IMG/VR virus record: IMGVR_UViG_3300020205_000528
Coordinates: 1 to 30,066 of that record
DNA: 30,066 nucleotides
DNA from: a virus
Strand: one strand, 5' to 3'
Part shown: positions 15,268 through 23,066 of the stretch, piece after piece
Numbering within the stretch: position 1 is the stretch's first letter
Layout of the letters: each line of letters begins with the position of its first letter
Program-made: the position numbers and the translations under genes
Notes under the pieces: model-generated
Told to the model about the DNA's origin: nothing
Database searches by the model: none
Seen by the model: only the letters and a program-made list of their open reading frames with translations

Positions 15268-16284
15268 ATGGCAGATATGTTCCAAGGCATTGCCGCACCA
15301 GACGTAACGACCAACAAGACAACTGCCGCAACTGCGCCGCAGTATTGGACTGACTACCAATCAAAGTTGGCAAGTGCTGGCACAACTGCCCTAGATAAGC
15401 CTGCGGGTCAGATGGTGGCTCCTTTAACAGAGATGCAGAACTTGGGGTATGGAAAGCTTCCAACTGCCGCCGCATCGTATGTGCCTCAATTGACTGCCGC
15501 AGAAACAACCGCAGGCAAAGCCGCCCAAGGCATGTCTCCTACGATGATTCAAAACTTCATGAATCCATACACGACGAACGTGGTGAATGAGATGGAGCGA
15601 CTGCAACAACAAAACATCCAACGCAACGTCATGCCTCAGATGAAGGCTGGCTTTGTGGGTTCAGGCGGTCTTGGTGGTCAACGCTATGCTGGCGCTTTGG
15701 GTCAAACCATGGCTGACATGCAGGCAAACTTGACTGGTCAACAGACTGGCGCACTGCAAAAAGGTTACGCTGATGCAATGACAGCGGCGTACAACCAAGG
15801 CAACTTGTTTAACCAAGCGGCTACTACACAGGGCAACTTGGCTGGTCAAGAGCAATTGCTTGGCTTGCAGGGTGCAGGAGCGTTGACCAAGGGTGGTGCG
15901 GAACAGCAGGCGTATCAGCAGTCGATCCTTGATGCGCCTCTCAAGAACGCAACAAACGTGTCTGCATTGATGCGTGGGTACACACAGCCAACGACCACAA
16001 CGGAGTCGGCGACAGGCCCCGTCCCCGGCGTCTACTCGCCCTCCGTTATGTCCCAAATCGCTGGTCTTGGAACTCTTTTGGGCTCTGGCTTGGGTGGTGT
16101 TACCGACCCTGTTACTGGCAAATTTACCAAGACTGGCTTCTTGTATGGCTTGCCATCGCTGTTAAAAGGCATTTCTCCAACCCTTCCAGATTTCACCGAT
16201 CTTTTTAAGACAACAACGACTACTGGATCTGGGGCAGGTGACTACACAGGCGATGCAGTACCCCCCTCCGATACTATGGGATAA
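15268..16284 (+). CDS. Putative internal virion / ejection-associated protein, 338 aa
   Basis: The protein starts two bases after the previous stop and is rich in Ala, Gly, Gln and Thr with few charges. A central block, FMNPYTTNVVNEMERLQQQN then IQRNVMPQMKAGFVGSGGLG, is followed by a helical Gln/Ala region (GALQKGYADAMTAAYNQGNL). The end is a Gly/Thr-rich flexible tail. This is the composition of small internal proteins that accompany the transglycosylase in short-tailed phages. No enzymatic motif is seen; the assignment comes from position between the large structural gene and the SLT gene. Confidence 0.6.
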   Translation: MADMFQGIAAPDVTTNKTTAATAPQYWTDYQSKLASAGTTALDKPAGQMVAPLTEMQNLGYGKLPTAAASYVPQLTAAETTAGKAAQGMSPTMIQNFMNPYTTNVVNEMERLQQQNIQRNVMPQMKAGFVGSGGLGGQRYAGALGQTMADMQANLTGQQTGALQKGYADAMTAAYNQGNLFNQAATTQGNLAGQEQLLGLQGAGALTKGGAEQQAYQQSILDAPLKNATNVSALMRGYTQPTTTTESATGPVPGVYSPSVMSQIAGLGTLLGSGLGGVTDPVTGKFTKTGFLYGLPSLLKGISPTLPDFTDLFKTTTTTGSGAGDYTGDAVPPSDTMG

Positions 16285-16293
16285 GGCAAAAAT

Positions 16294-17961
16294 ATGGCAA
16301 AACTAGCGTTAGCTCCATTGGCTGGCATCAACGAAGATGCGGATACCAAGTATCAAAGTGCTTTAGAGCGCATACAAGCCGCTTTGACGGCTCGTGAGAA
16401 CCCATCCATTGATCCAGTGATGTTGGCGATGGCGCAAGGGTTCTTGACGCCCGGCAAAACTGGCTCCTTCGCTGAAGGTTTAGGCGGAGCCGCTGGTAAT
16501 GTTATTCCTGTCATGGCTCAAAAGCAAAAAGACGCCATGGACAACGCTCAAATGCGTCTACAGCTTGCCCAAGCCGAACGTGAACAAGCTCGCAAGACCC
16601 AAGGACTACAGTTCTTGAATGATCGTGATCAACCTACAGCATCGCCCATAGGTGGAGCGCCACAAGGCGAAGCGCCAACAACAGGTACACCCCCCAAAGG
16701 CGACAACTCTGGCCCCGCTGTACAAACAAGCAAAGGCGTACTTACACCTCGTCAAATTGCCAGAATTATGTATACCAATCAAGAGCTTGGTAAAGCTCTC
16801 GAAGCTGAGTACAAGATGAACTTGGAGGCTATCTCTGTACAGCCAACTGGCGCATACGACAAGACAACACGTCAATACACACCTTTTGGTGGCAAGACTA
16901 CTGTTCAACGCTTTGCCCCTGCCGACCCAGCAACTGGTCGCAAGGCAATGAATATTGACATGTCTGAACAAGACGCAATTGAATACGATAACGCAAGAGC
17001 TTCTGGTAACTACAAAGCATTGAGTCAATTGATTGATCGATATACCACGTTCCCTACGCCTCCAGTTGTAGCGCCAATTACGGGAGCCACTCCTTCTGAA
17101 GCCAAGTCTACTGAAGTTACACCTGTTGGTCGACCTGTTGCTATGCCATTAGGTGCTTTGAATCCCACAGAATTGAAACAACAGCAAGAATTAGATTTGG
17201 CTACCCAAAAGGCTGAGATGGAAGCGTTATCTAAAGCTCGTGCAGATCGCACAACCGCCAAGATTAACGCTGGCAATGATGCTGGATCGAGACGACAAAC
17301 AGCGCAAGTGATACAAGATTTGTTCCAAGGTGAGGGAATGGATCAGGTGACGGGTGTACTAGAGCGACCCGGCTTCCTTAACGGTGTGTTGAAGCTTGCC
17401 GAAGATGGCATCAACCTTGGTCGAGGCTTCAGTATCAGCGTTCCTCAAGTGCGTGACATATTTACTGCCAACAAGATTAATTTGCCAAAAATTGCTGGTG
17501 AAACCAGACAACAATACGATCAACGTGTTGACACCGTAATTAGCAAGACTCAACAAGCCCTATCATTGTTTGCGCAAGTTACATTTGGTCTACGCTCGTT
17601 GGCGGCAGGTCAAGGGTCAATCTCAAACTTTGAACAAGTTATCTTTGATCGAATGGGGCCTACGGTTCGAGACACCTTCCAAACCATCATGGCTAAGTCC
17701 AAGCACATGGAAGAGCGAGCAAAGTTTGATGAAGCTGTCAAAAATGCTCTAGTTGACAGCAACATGTCTTTTGACAAATATTCCCGCACACCTGAATACA
17801 CGGACTTGGTTAAGAACTACGACAACACTATTCGTGGAATTTATACTAACGTAAAGTTTCCTGATCCTGTAAAGCCAACTTCGCCATCAACCAAGAAGTC
17901 GTCTGGTTCATCAAAAGTTAGCCCAGACGCCAAGGCAAGGTTGGACGCAGAGCTTAATTAA
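16294..17961 (+). CDS. Putative internal virion protein, 555 aa
   Basis: The N-terminal third is helical, with a coiled-coil stretch (QMRLQLAQAEREQARKTQGL). A Pro/Gly-rich linker follows (APQGEAPTTGTPPKGDNSG), then a mixed middle with a second coiled coil (LKQQQELDLATQKAEMEAL). The C-terminal half looks globular (VTGVLERPGFLNGVLKLAED, then FGLRSLAAGQGSISNFEQVI). It ends in a Ser/Lys-rich tail. The arrangement resembles phage internal or ejection proteins. It sits nine bases before the SLT-domain gene. I do not recognise a specific family. Confidence 0.6.
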   Translation: MAKLALAPLAGINEDADTKYQSALERIQAALTARENPSIDPVMLAMAQGFLTPGKTGSFAEGLGGAAGNVIPVMAQKQKDAMDNAQMRLQLAQAEREQARKTQGLQFLNDRDQPTASPIGGAPQGEAPTTGTPPKGDNSGPAVQTSKGVLTPRQIARIMYTNQELGKALEAEYKMNLEAISVQPTGAYDKTTRQYTPFGGKTTVQRFAPADPATGRKAMNIDMSEQDAIEYDNARASGNYKALSQLIDRYTTFPTPPVVAPITGATPSEAKSTEVTPVGRPVAMPLGALNPTELKQQQELDLATQKAEMEALSKARADRTTAKINAGNDAGSRRQTAQVIQDLFQGEGMDQVTGVLERPGFLNGVLKLAEDGINLGRGFSISVPQVRDIFTANKINLPKIAGETRQQYDQRVDTVISKTQQALSLFAQVTFGLRSLAAGQGSISNFEQVIFDRMGPTVRDTFQTIMAKSKHMEERAKFDEAVKNALVDSNMSFDKYSRTPEYTDLVKNYDNTIRGIYTNVKFPDPVKPTSPSTKKSSGSSKVSPDAKARLDAELN

Positions 17962-17970
17962 GGAATAAAC

Positions 17971-19257
17971 ATGGCTGACAAACAACCACCACTTGGATTC
18001 ATTGACGAACTTAATGAGTCACAAGCACAGAATGCTTTAGTCATTGCCAAAAAAGCTAAAGAAATGGGGATCAACCCACGCTTGGCTGTGTCTATTGCTT
18101 TTAAAGAAGGTAGTTTGAACTTTTCCAAAGAGGATGGTGAATCTGGCGAGATAGGTGTTATGCAAGTCTTGCCTAGCACTGGAAAGATGTTGGGGTTTAG
18201 CGAGAAAGACTTGCGTGATCCTCAAAAGAACATTGAAGCAGGATTGATGTATCTCAATCAAGGATTAAAACAGCATGGTGATCCTAAGCTTGCTGTGGCT
18301 GGATATAACGCTGGCATGGATCACAAGTTTTTTCAAAATCCTGAGTCAAAGCTACCATCAAGCACGGTTGAGTACGTCCAAAAGATCAAAGATTGGGGTG
18401 GCTTCTTAGAACCTACAGCAACTGTTGATGATACTGCTGAGGGAGCAGAACCATCTTCTGGAGACTTTAAAAAACCACCTTCTCAGCCTAATGAAGCAAA
18501 TTTAGAAGAAGGATTTTTAACCAAAAAAGTTAAAGATTCCATGTTTGATTTAGATAATTGGGCTGAAAAACAAACACCTGAAAGTCTTGCCGAAACAGTT
18601 GCCCCAACGGCTGGCGCTCTTACTGGAGCTTACGCAAGCAATAAAGCTGGTCAGGTAATGGATTACTTGAAAGAAAAAACTGTCACTGCGCCCTCAGGGG
18701 GGGATTTGTGGAGAGAAAATTGGGCTGGACAGAAAAACAAAACGTCTGGGATGAGTGTTCCTGAGTCTTCTGCCGAGTACCAAAGAACCAAGGGTCAAGG
18801 AAAGGTTTCAGGTCGAGTCACCAAGATGTACGGGCCTTCACAACCAACCGAGGCTGGGGTGTTTAAGCCGGGTCGCCTTTCCCTTGCCAACCAACCCACT
18901 TCCCCTATCTCTCCTTTGGCGGGAAAAGTTGCTGGCTACACTAGCGCCGCCCTTGACTCGCCACTTGGTAGAAAAGTAACTGGCGCTTTAGGTGGCTACG
19001 GAGCCGTTACACAGGGCATGGAAGCCGCCGATTTGTACAAGAAGGGTGATAAGGCGGGTGCGGCTATTACGGGGCTTGGTGCGCTTGGTAGCGGCATTGC
19101 CGCCATACCTACACCAGTCACTCGTGGCATAGGCGCTGGAATGAGCATGTTGTCACCAGCCGCTTTGTGGATGCTCCAACATTCAAGAAAAATGTCCCCA
19201 GAGAACGCACAGGGCGCTCTTGGGAACACTGATGCAATGGGTAACCCCATGCCATAA
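17971..19257 (+). CDS. SLT-domain lytic transglycosylase virion protein (putative internal ejection protein)
   Basis: The protein has 428 residues, with AAGGAA before ATG. The N-terminal domain carries the SLT signature: catalytic Glu at about residue 46 in AFKEGS, GEIGVMQVLPSTG (59-71), and AVAGYNAG (108-115). These enzymes cleave the glycan strand to let phage DNA through the wall. The remaining 300 residues are Gly/Ala-rich with Pro and Ser (GALTGAYASNKAG, GALGGYGAVTQGM), probably membrane-interacting or flexible. It is the last gene of the late block and is followed by a terminator. Confidence 0.85.
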   Translation: MADKQPPLGFIDELNESQAQNALVIAKKAKEMGINPRLAVSIAFKEGSLNFSKEDGESGEIGVMQVLPSTGKMLGFSEKDLRDPQKNIEAGLMYLNQGLKQHGDPKLAVAGYNAGMDHKFFQNPESKLPSSTVEYVQKIKDWGGFLEPTATVDDTAEGAEPSSGDFKKPPSQPNEANLEEGFLTKKVKDSMFDLDNWAEKQTPESLAETVAPTAGALTGAYASNKAGQVMDYLKEKTVTAPSGGDLWRENWAGQKNKTSGMSVPESSAEYQRTKGQGKVSGRVTKMYGPSQPTEAGVFKPGRLSLANQPTSPISPLAGKVAGYTSAALDSPLGRKVTGALGGYGAVTQGMEAADLYKKGDKAGAAITGLGALGSGIAAIPTPVTRGIGAGMSMLSPAALWMLQHSRKMSPENAQGALGNTDAMGNPMP

Positions 19258-19276
19258 ATTGGGTGTCTCCCCCAAT
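19258..19276 (+). other. Small inverted repeat just after the SLT gene stop
   Basis: ATTGGG and CCCAAT form a perfect 6-bp stem with a 7-base loop, directly after the TAA. There is no T tract here; it may support 3-prime end stability next to the terminator downstream. Confidence 0.4.
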
Positions 19277-19303
19277 ACTCCGCAGTTGCCACTATGGAGC
19301 TTT

Positions 19304-19332
19304 CCCCCAGTCTGAGTGCTGGGGGTTTTTTT
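19304..19332 (+). terminator. Rho-independent terminator of the late operon
   Basis: CCCCCAG (19304-19310) pairs with CTGGGGG (19319-19325) across an 8-base loop, and seven T follow (19326-19332). The layout works only for the plus strand: on the minus strand the hairpin is followed by A, not T. The TAA of the converging minus gene lies at 19331-19333, partly in the T tract. Confidence 0.93.
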
Positions 19333-19546
19333 ATGCGTTACCTGCTGTGCAGTTCATGAGAATGTAGGTTCTCTTGTTCATCAATTCCATGTCATCCATG
19401 GCTGTGGTGTACCCTTGCTCCCACATCAATCGCAATAACTTAGCCTTCGTGGTTTCTTCATTACGTTCGCCACGATCATAGGAACTCGCCAAGGCTTCTA
19501 AGTCCTTGTTGTTCCACTCTAGTTCCCCAGAGTCATTAATCTTCAC
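19331..19546 (-). CDS. Small hypothetical protein, last gene of the minus operon
   Basis: I place the start at GTG 19546, which overlaps the end of the previous gene by 11 bases and gives 71 residues beginning MKINDSGELEWNNKDLEALA. The open frame extends to 19672, but the part before 19546 lies wholly inside the neighbouring gene and reads less like protein. The product is charged and helical (DLEALASSYDRGERNEET, KAKLLRLMWEQGYTTAMDDM). The ribosome site is weak, so coupling or a frameshift from the preceding gene is possible. Function unknown. Confidence 0.55.
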   Translation of the reverse strand: MKINDSGELEWNNKDLEALASSYDRGERNEETTKAKLLRLMWEQGYTTAMDDMELMNKRTYILMNCTAGNA

Positions 19547-19769
19547 CAATAGGAAGTTTTCCAAGGTTGTCAACTGCGTTGTCAAACATGGTGAGATTGT
19601 CTCTCGAATTGGGTTCATTTGTAAACTCAATGTTAAAGGTGTTGTCTCTAAGGATGTAATACCTACCTGCATCTTGTGACCACTGTTGGATCATTTGAAG
19701 GAGGATGGGGAGCATTTCTTCCCTCCAATCCTCTCCAAGTAGGGTGGTAACAAACTCCTCAGGAGTCAA
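19536..19769 (-). CDS. Small hypothetical acidic protein
   Basis: The start is TTG at 19769 in a TTGA overlap with the previous stop, giving 77 residues; an ATG at 19715 has a much better GGAGGG site and would give 59 residues. The sequence (EEFVTTLLGEDWREE, LPILLQMIQQWSQDAGRYYI, FNIEFTNEPNSRDNLTMF) is a mix of helix and strand and has no motif I know. It runs directly into the next frame, where a +1 shift near CTTGGAAAAC would fuse the two products. Confidence 0.55.
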   Translation of the reverse strand: MTPEEFVTTLLGEDWREEMLPILLQMIQQWSQDAGRYYILRDNTFNIEFTNEPNSRDNLTMFDNAVDNLGKLPIGED

Positions 19770-20008
19770 AGTTTGCTTCGTTTCTCGTGCAAGGCAACGG
19801 CAACATCAGGGTTTAAAGACTTTACAAAGTCTACGCACATTGCCAATTCCACCTTACGTATCTCAGGCATTGCCGCCATGATGAAGCCATCAGCAAGCTT
19901 CAAAAGGTCGTCTTCAAGGAAGGAGTAGTTCTCCTCTAAATAGATATTTCTGAAGGCTTCGTTGACTTGTTCTTTAGTGATGTATGGGTTCTTCACTTTT
20001 TCTTCCAT
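19766..20008 (-). CDS. Small hypothetical helical protein, 80 aa
   Basis: The protein starts at ATG 20008 with GAGG directly against it; a GTG five codons later is an alternative. It is helical and acidic (NPYITKEQVNEAFRNIYLEE, YSFLEDDLLKLADGFIMAAM) without a membrane segment. It overlaps the end of the upstream gene by 16 bases. Its stop overlaps the next TTG start. Function unknown. Confidence 0.6.
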   Translation of the reverse strand: MEEKVKNPYITKEQVNEAFRNIYLEENYSFLEDDLLKLADGFIMAAMPEIRKVELAMCVDFVKSLNPDVAVALHEKRSKL

Positions 20009-20247
20009 CCTCGTGGTTTGCGATTAGCCATGATCTTTTTGCCTTCTGGAGTTTGCGTCCAATGAGGTTTTTTAAGTTTAATCACAGGATCCAATGTATT
20101 AGGGGACTTAAAAAAAACTGGTATTGGATCAAATTTCTCGTCTTCTTCTTCGCAAAATCTTTCATTCAACTCTTCGTAATAATTGAATAACGCCTCACGA
20201 ATAAAAATCAATTCATCTTTTGAAACTTTAATTTTAAAATTGTTCAT
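19993..20247 (-). CDS. Small hypothetical protein, 84 aa
   Basis: ATG at 20247 has a strong AAGGAG site six bases upstream. The N-terminal half is helical and acidic (DELIFIREALFNYYEELNER), and the C-terminal half is Lys/Pro-rich (KLKKPHWTQTPEGKKIMANR, then basic end GWKKK), which could bind nucleic acid. The DNA is AT-rich. No family recognised. Confidence 0.65.
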   Translation of the reverse strand: MNNFKIKVSKDELIFIREALFNYYEELNERFCEEEDEKFDPIPVFFKSPNTLDPVIKLKKPHWTQTPEGKKIMANRKPRGWKKK

Positions 20248-20257
20248 TTTTTACTCC

Positions 20258-20422
20258 TTAACTGAACCAAAGATAAAAGCCGTGCAATATCCCAATGGGG
20301 AAGAACAAGGCTCCAGCAACGAGAAACCCCCACATGGCTTGTGAAAAGCAGGTGAAGATGTGGGTAAGCCATGCGATGAAGCAGGCAATACCTAAAGCGC
20401 CAAACCAAAAGTCTGAGTCCAT
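20258..20422 (-). CDS. Small membrane protein, two predicted helices
   Basis: The internal ATG at 20422 is chosen because AAAGGG lies just upstream and the 54-residue product then starts MDSDFWFGALGIACFIAWL; the longer frame to 20569 overlaps the exonuclease gene. Two membrane segments are seen (FGALGIACFIAWLTHIF and FLVAGALFFPIGILHGFYL). It is likely in the inner membrane. Role unknown. Confidence 0.65.
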   Translation of the reverse strand: MDSDFWFGALGIACFIAWLTHIFTCFSQAMWGFLVAGALFFPIGILHGFYLWFS

Positions 20423-20432
20423 TTGTATCCCT

Positions 20433-21203
20433 TTATTTGTGTTGATTTTTGGCTTGCCAATAGGTGAGCAAGCCGTTGAACATTTCCCAACCACGAGCGA
20501 GATCTTCTTGTGACCATTTGTTGATGACGACGAGCCCCGGCACAGTGACCGAGACAAACACATTTGCACAATCAGCGTTCGGTAGATTCACCCCCACCCT
20601 ATACGCCGCTAGTTGCATCATGTGCTCGTCGTAGCCTGCTACCTTTGATGGGTCGCTGAACTCCTTGGTCTTGATGTCAATCACCAACCCTCGATCTTGG
20701 TAGTTAGTCGTAAACAAGTCCAACTTGCCACCAAACCCAAGCTCATGGGCAAAGGCTTTTTCGGGTTGGAACTCGGTAACACCAAACTCCTTCTCAATCT
20801 CTCGATAGACCCCTGCCTGATGGTCAGCAAACTCGGCATGCATGATTCCAGAGTACATGCTCTCCACAGCAGTGTGGACGGCTGTACCACGCTCTGCCGC
20901 CATCTTGGCGTGTTCCTTGGAGTCACGTTGGATGCGAGCTATGAACTCTTCTTCAGGCTCGTTGTCGACTCGTGGGAGGGTTAAGGCGGCAAGCATCATT
21001 TGGTTGAGCTTCCACATCTCTAGGGAGGGGCTAGCGGCGCTCTTGATGATGGTTGTTACCGAAGGTACAAGGTTCATCTTTCGAGCGTCTCTGAGGGTCG
21101 TAGATCGTTCCTTGCCGTTGGCTCCCATAACACTGTAGGCTGGCTTACCGTCTTTGGCGTACCAATGGTTTGATTCCGCCGCTCTTGCAACAATTGTGGT
21201 CAT
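20433..21203 (-). CDS. PD-(D/E)XK exonuclease of the Cas4/RecB-nuclease family
   Basis: The protein has 256 residues. The visible active-site pattern is RGTAVH (H110), FGGKLDLF (D162), VIDIKTKE (D176 and K178) and MMQLAAY (Q197, Y201), the full H-D-D-x-K-QxxxY set of Cas4/RecB-type nucleases. Phage members act in DNA recombination or replication with a single-strand-binding or annealing protein; a putative binding protein lies in the same operon. ATG at 21203 overlaps the upstream stop by four bases. The N-terminus (YSVMGANGKERSTTLRDARK) is typical of phage versions. Confidence 0.87.
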   Translation of the reverse strand: MTTIVARAAESNHWYAKDGKPAYSVMGANGKERSTTLRDARKMNLVPSVTTIIKSAASPSLEMWKLNQMMLAALTLPRVDNEPEEEFIARIQRDSKEHAKMAAERGTAVHTAVESMYSGIMHAEFADHQAGVYREIEKEFGVTEFQPEKAFAHELGFGGKLDLFTTNYQDRGLVIDIKTKEFSDPSKVAGYDEHMMQLAAYRVGVNLPNADCANVFVSVTVPGLVVINKWSQEDLARGWEMFNGLLTYWQAKNQHK

Positions 21204-21508
21204 TGATTTTCCTTGTTTATTTTGTTTAATTCACTTCCGCCACCAGTAGCGGCATCGTAAAAACTATCAACATTTTTTTTCTTATCTAATTTTGATATGT
21301 GTCTTCTGCCGCAATCTGAACAAGCATGAAAATAAGATGTCTTTACAAGCGGTAATCCATCTTTCCATTTTGGATAGGTGGTTATTTGATCTGTTCCTTG
21401 CACGGTAAATTTATCAATACACTGATTAAAGGAACAGGTTTTTTCCATTGTGACTGGATCAATGTAATCAACATCAATTTTGAGTTTGGAAAGCTTTTCG
21501 ATTTTCAT
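21200..21508 (-). CDS. Hypothetical protein with zinc-ribbon-like Cys pattern
   Basis: The 102-residue product carries TCSFNQCIDKF and ACSDCGRRHISKLDKKKN, so four Cys and a His could bind zinc. The rest is Lys-rich. It is placed between a lipoprotein gene and the exonuclease, in ATGA overlap with the latter. Such proteins may bind nucleic acid, but no family is recognised. Start at ATG 21508; the upstream region lacks a strong ribosome site apart from GGAG. Confidence 0.65.
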   Translation of the reverse strand: MKIEKLSKLKIDVDYIDPVTMEKTCSFNQCIDKFTVQGTDQITTYPKWKDGLPLVKTSYFHACSDCGRRHISKLDKKKNVDSFYDAATGGGSELNKINKENQ

Positions 21509-21521
21509 TTTTTCTCCAAGC

Positions 21522-21806
21522 TTAGTAAGTTTTCAGTTTTGGTGCGCAGGTGATGTCAAAGATAATGTCAGTGGCAAAACCGTTGATTTGGCGTTTGGTG
21601 GTGAGGACAATGGCTCGAAGACCACTCCCCTCACACTCCTGAACGGCGGTGATGACTTCGTTGCGGGACATTCCCTGCACCTGCTTGTCAACAATCAAGG
21701 TTTGAGTTGGTGGCGATGAACTGTCAGATGGGTGACCCATGCTGGCATTCCAAGACGACCCAGCGGCGCATCCGCCAAGCAAAAGTACAAAGAATAGTAT
21801 CCGCAT
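21522..21806 (-). CDS. Small lipoprotein
   Basis: ATG at 21806 follows AAGGAGAT. The N-terminus MRILFFVLLLGGC is a short signal peptide with lipobox LGGC, so the protein (94 residues before processing) should be lipidated. After a Ser/Pro-rich spacer the core (VQGMSRNEVITAVQECEGSG, then LRAIVLTTKRQING) is globular and has a second and third Cys. It is unusual for an early gene; it may be involved in superinfection exclusion, which is inference. Confidence 0.75.
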   Translation of the reverse strand: MRILFFVLLLGGCAAGSSWNASMGHPSDSSSPPTQTLIVDKQVQGMSRNEVITAVQECEGSGLRAIVLTTKRQINGFATDIIFDITCAPKLKTY

Positions 21807-21816
21807 AAAAATCTCC

Positions 21817-22458
21817 TTAAAAAGGCATGTCGTCTGTCATGTCATCGAACCCAGAGCCTGTTTTAGGCGTAGGTACAGCGGCTTTGGCTTTCCACTCTGG
21901 CGAGTCTTGGATGATCTTCTTTAGGTAATCAGAGAAGCCATCAAACATCGCCATATCAGGCTTGCTGATTTCAAATATCCTGCACATGTTGTGACCCTTT
22001 GGAAGCCCATTGAGCTTTAAAGCGCTTGGCACAGGGGTAACAGCAGAGACATTGGCGTACACGCCGTTGCCTTTCTTTTTGGGTTTGTGTGTGACGTTGA
22101 CCATGCACCACTTGTCCAACAGGTTTTTTAGGTCAAAGCGACGCTGTTCTTCCTCGGTGAAGGGTTTGCCCCTCCACGACTGCAAGTCAAGGCGTAGGTT
22201 GGCTTTATCAGCCCACGATAGGGTGTAGTCCTTGGTGACAATTAAGGGCTCGTTCTTGTCGGTTACCAAGGGGTTACCTTCCTCGTCAGATCCATGCACT
22301 TCCCAATGCATCTTGATCTTGTGCAAGAACTTGACGTTGCCCTCAAACTCGGTCTTTTGGGTTCCGAGGTCAACGATTTGGTAGCACCGAGCTAGGTGCA
22401 TGCCCGAGGGTACGGGTTTGAATGATGTTCCAATGTCTTCTACTATCATGATTTTCAC
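21817..22458 (-). CDS. Putative single-strand DNA-binding protein with acidic tail
   Basis: The start is GTG 22458 (213 residues) or ATG at 22449. The N-terminus has SGMHLARCYQIVDLGTQ, and the core KDYTLSWADKANLRLDLQSW, with conserved-looking KKGNGVYANVSAVTPVP. The C-terminus ends GFDDMTDDMPF, very like the acidic tip (DDDIPF) that single-strand-binding proteins use to recruit partners. The operon also encodes a Cas4/RecB-type exonuclease, which fits a replication or recombination module. The function is inferred from tail and context; a general phage-conserved family is likely. Confidence 0.65.
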   Translation of the reverse strand: MKIMIVEDIGTSFKPVPSGMHLARCYQIVDLGTQKTEFEGNVKFLHKIKMHWEVHGSDEEGNPLVTDKNEPLIVTKDYTLSWADKANLRLDLQSWRGKPFTEEEQRRFDLKNLLDKWCMVNVTHKPKKKGNGVYANVSAVTPVPSALKLNGLPKGHNMCRIFEISKPDMAMFDGFSDYLKKIIQDSPEWKAKAAVPTPKTGSGFDDMTDDMPF

Positions 22459-22558
22459 TTTCTGTAAGTTTCAGGTCTTCGGTTATTGCCCAGAGTTGGT
22501 ACTCCAGTTGTGCATCAGGACTAGCAAGCCACTCCTGATATTGCTCTTCTAAGGTCAT
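22370..22558 (-). CDS. Small hypothetical protein overlapping the SSB-like gene
   Basis: ATG at 22558 is in ATGA overlap with the previous stop. The first 35 residues (MTLEEQYQEWLASPDAQLEY, QLWAITEDLKLTES) read as a real helical protein; the last 20 or so run in another frame over the start of the SSB-like gene, an 89-base overlap. The product has 62 residues. Function unknown. Confidence 0.55.
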   Translation of the reverse strand: MTLEEQYQEWLASPDAQLEYQLWAITEDLKLTESENHDSRRHWNIIQTRTLGHAPSSVLPNR

Positions 22559-22992
22559 ATCAACCTCACTAAATTGATTGAGCGAGTGTCTACCTTGTAG
22601 AACTTCTCGCCCTTGGTAACGTACATGTTTGGAGACTCCAACAAAGGAGAAGCCAAAACGATTCGGTAATCACAAATGAATGCTCGTGTACCGTAACAGT
22701 TGACTGACACCAAGACGGTGTGTAGGTCGTTGACAAGAAGCTTTTTCTTGCGTTCAGGGACGTGAAGAGAGTCAAAGGGGAAAATGTTTTCCTTCCAAGA
22801 CTGTCTAACCTCAACTTCTACGTAACCAATCTTGTCTCCATCGTCATAGGCGATCAGATCCACCCCATACTTGTCTGGGTTGTTTCTAAGCTCTATTCCT
22901 TGATTGGCGTAATAGTTGATGATCTTGTCCCTTCCAAAAGTGTCGTATTGGTCGTGTAATTCCTGATCGAACTGTTTTCTTATGGTCGCCAT
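22555..22992 (-). CDS. Nuclease-like hypothetical protein (possible PD-(D/E)XK fold)
   Basis: The protein has 145 residues. KYGVDLIAYDDGDKIGYVEVEVRQSW has the D-x(n)-E-x-E arrangement on two strands that is seen in PD-(D/E)XK nucleases, though the last catalytic Lys is not evident (EVEVR). The N-terminus is helical (FDQELHDQYDTFGRDKIINY). An early nuclease or a protein that has lost activity are both possible. ATG at 22992 overlaps a 28-residue miniprotein frame upstream. Confidence 0.6.
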   Translation of the reverse strand: MATIRKQFDQELHDQYDTFGRDKIINYYANQGIELRNNPDKYGVDLIAYDDGDKIGYVEVEVRQSWKENIFPFDSLHVPERKKKLLVNDLHTVLVSVNCYGTRAFICDYRIVLASPLLESPNMYVTKGEKFYKVDTRSINLVRLI

Positions 22993-23066
22993 ACAAACAG
23001 GTCAAGGACAAGTACCGCCACAGCAACAATCAAAACAATGTTGAGGGCAAGCTTATTGGGCGGCAT
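22980..23066 (-). CDS. Possible 28-residue membrane miniprotein
   Basis: The frame begins ATG at 23066, after GGGGGT eight bases upstream, and encodes MPPNKLALNIVLIVAVAVLV followed by LDLFVWRP. It is a single hydrophobic helix with a charged start. It overlaps the ends of both neighbours by about 13 bases, filling what would otherwise be the only 60-base gap in this operon. No homologue is known to me. Confidence 0.55.
   Translation of the reverse strand: MPPNKLALNIVLIVAVAVLVLDLFVWRP

Noticed and set aside
15661-16056. Minus-strand frame with many Cys and Arg
   Set aside because: Shadow of the 338-aa protein gene; composition not protein-like.
20697-21138. Plus-strand frames opposite the exonuclease gene
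   Set aside because: Antisense shadows of a gene with a complete active-site set.
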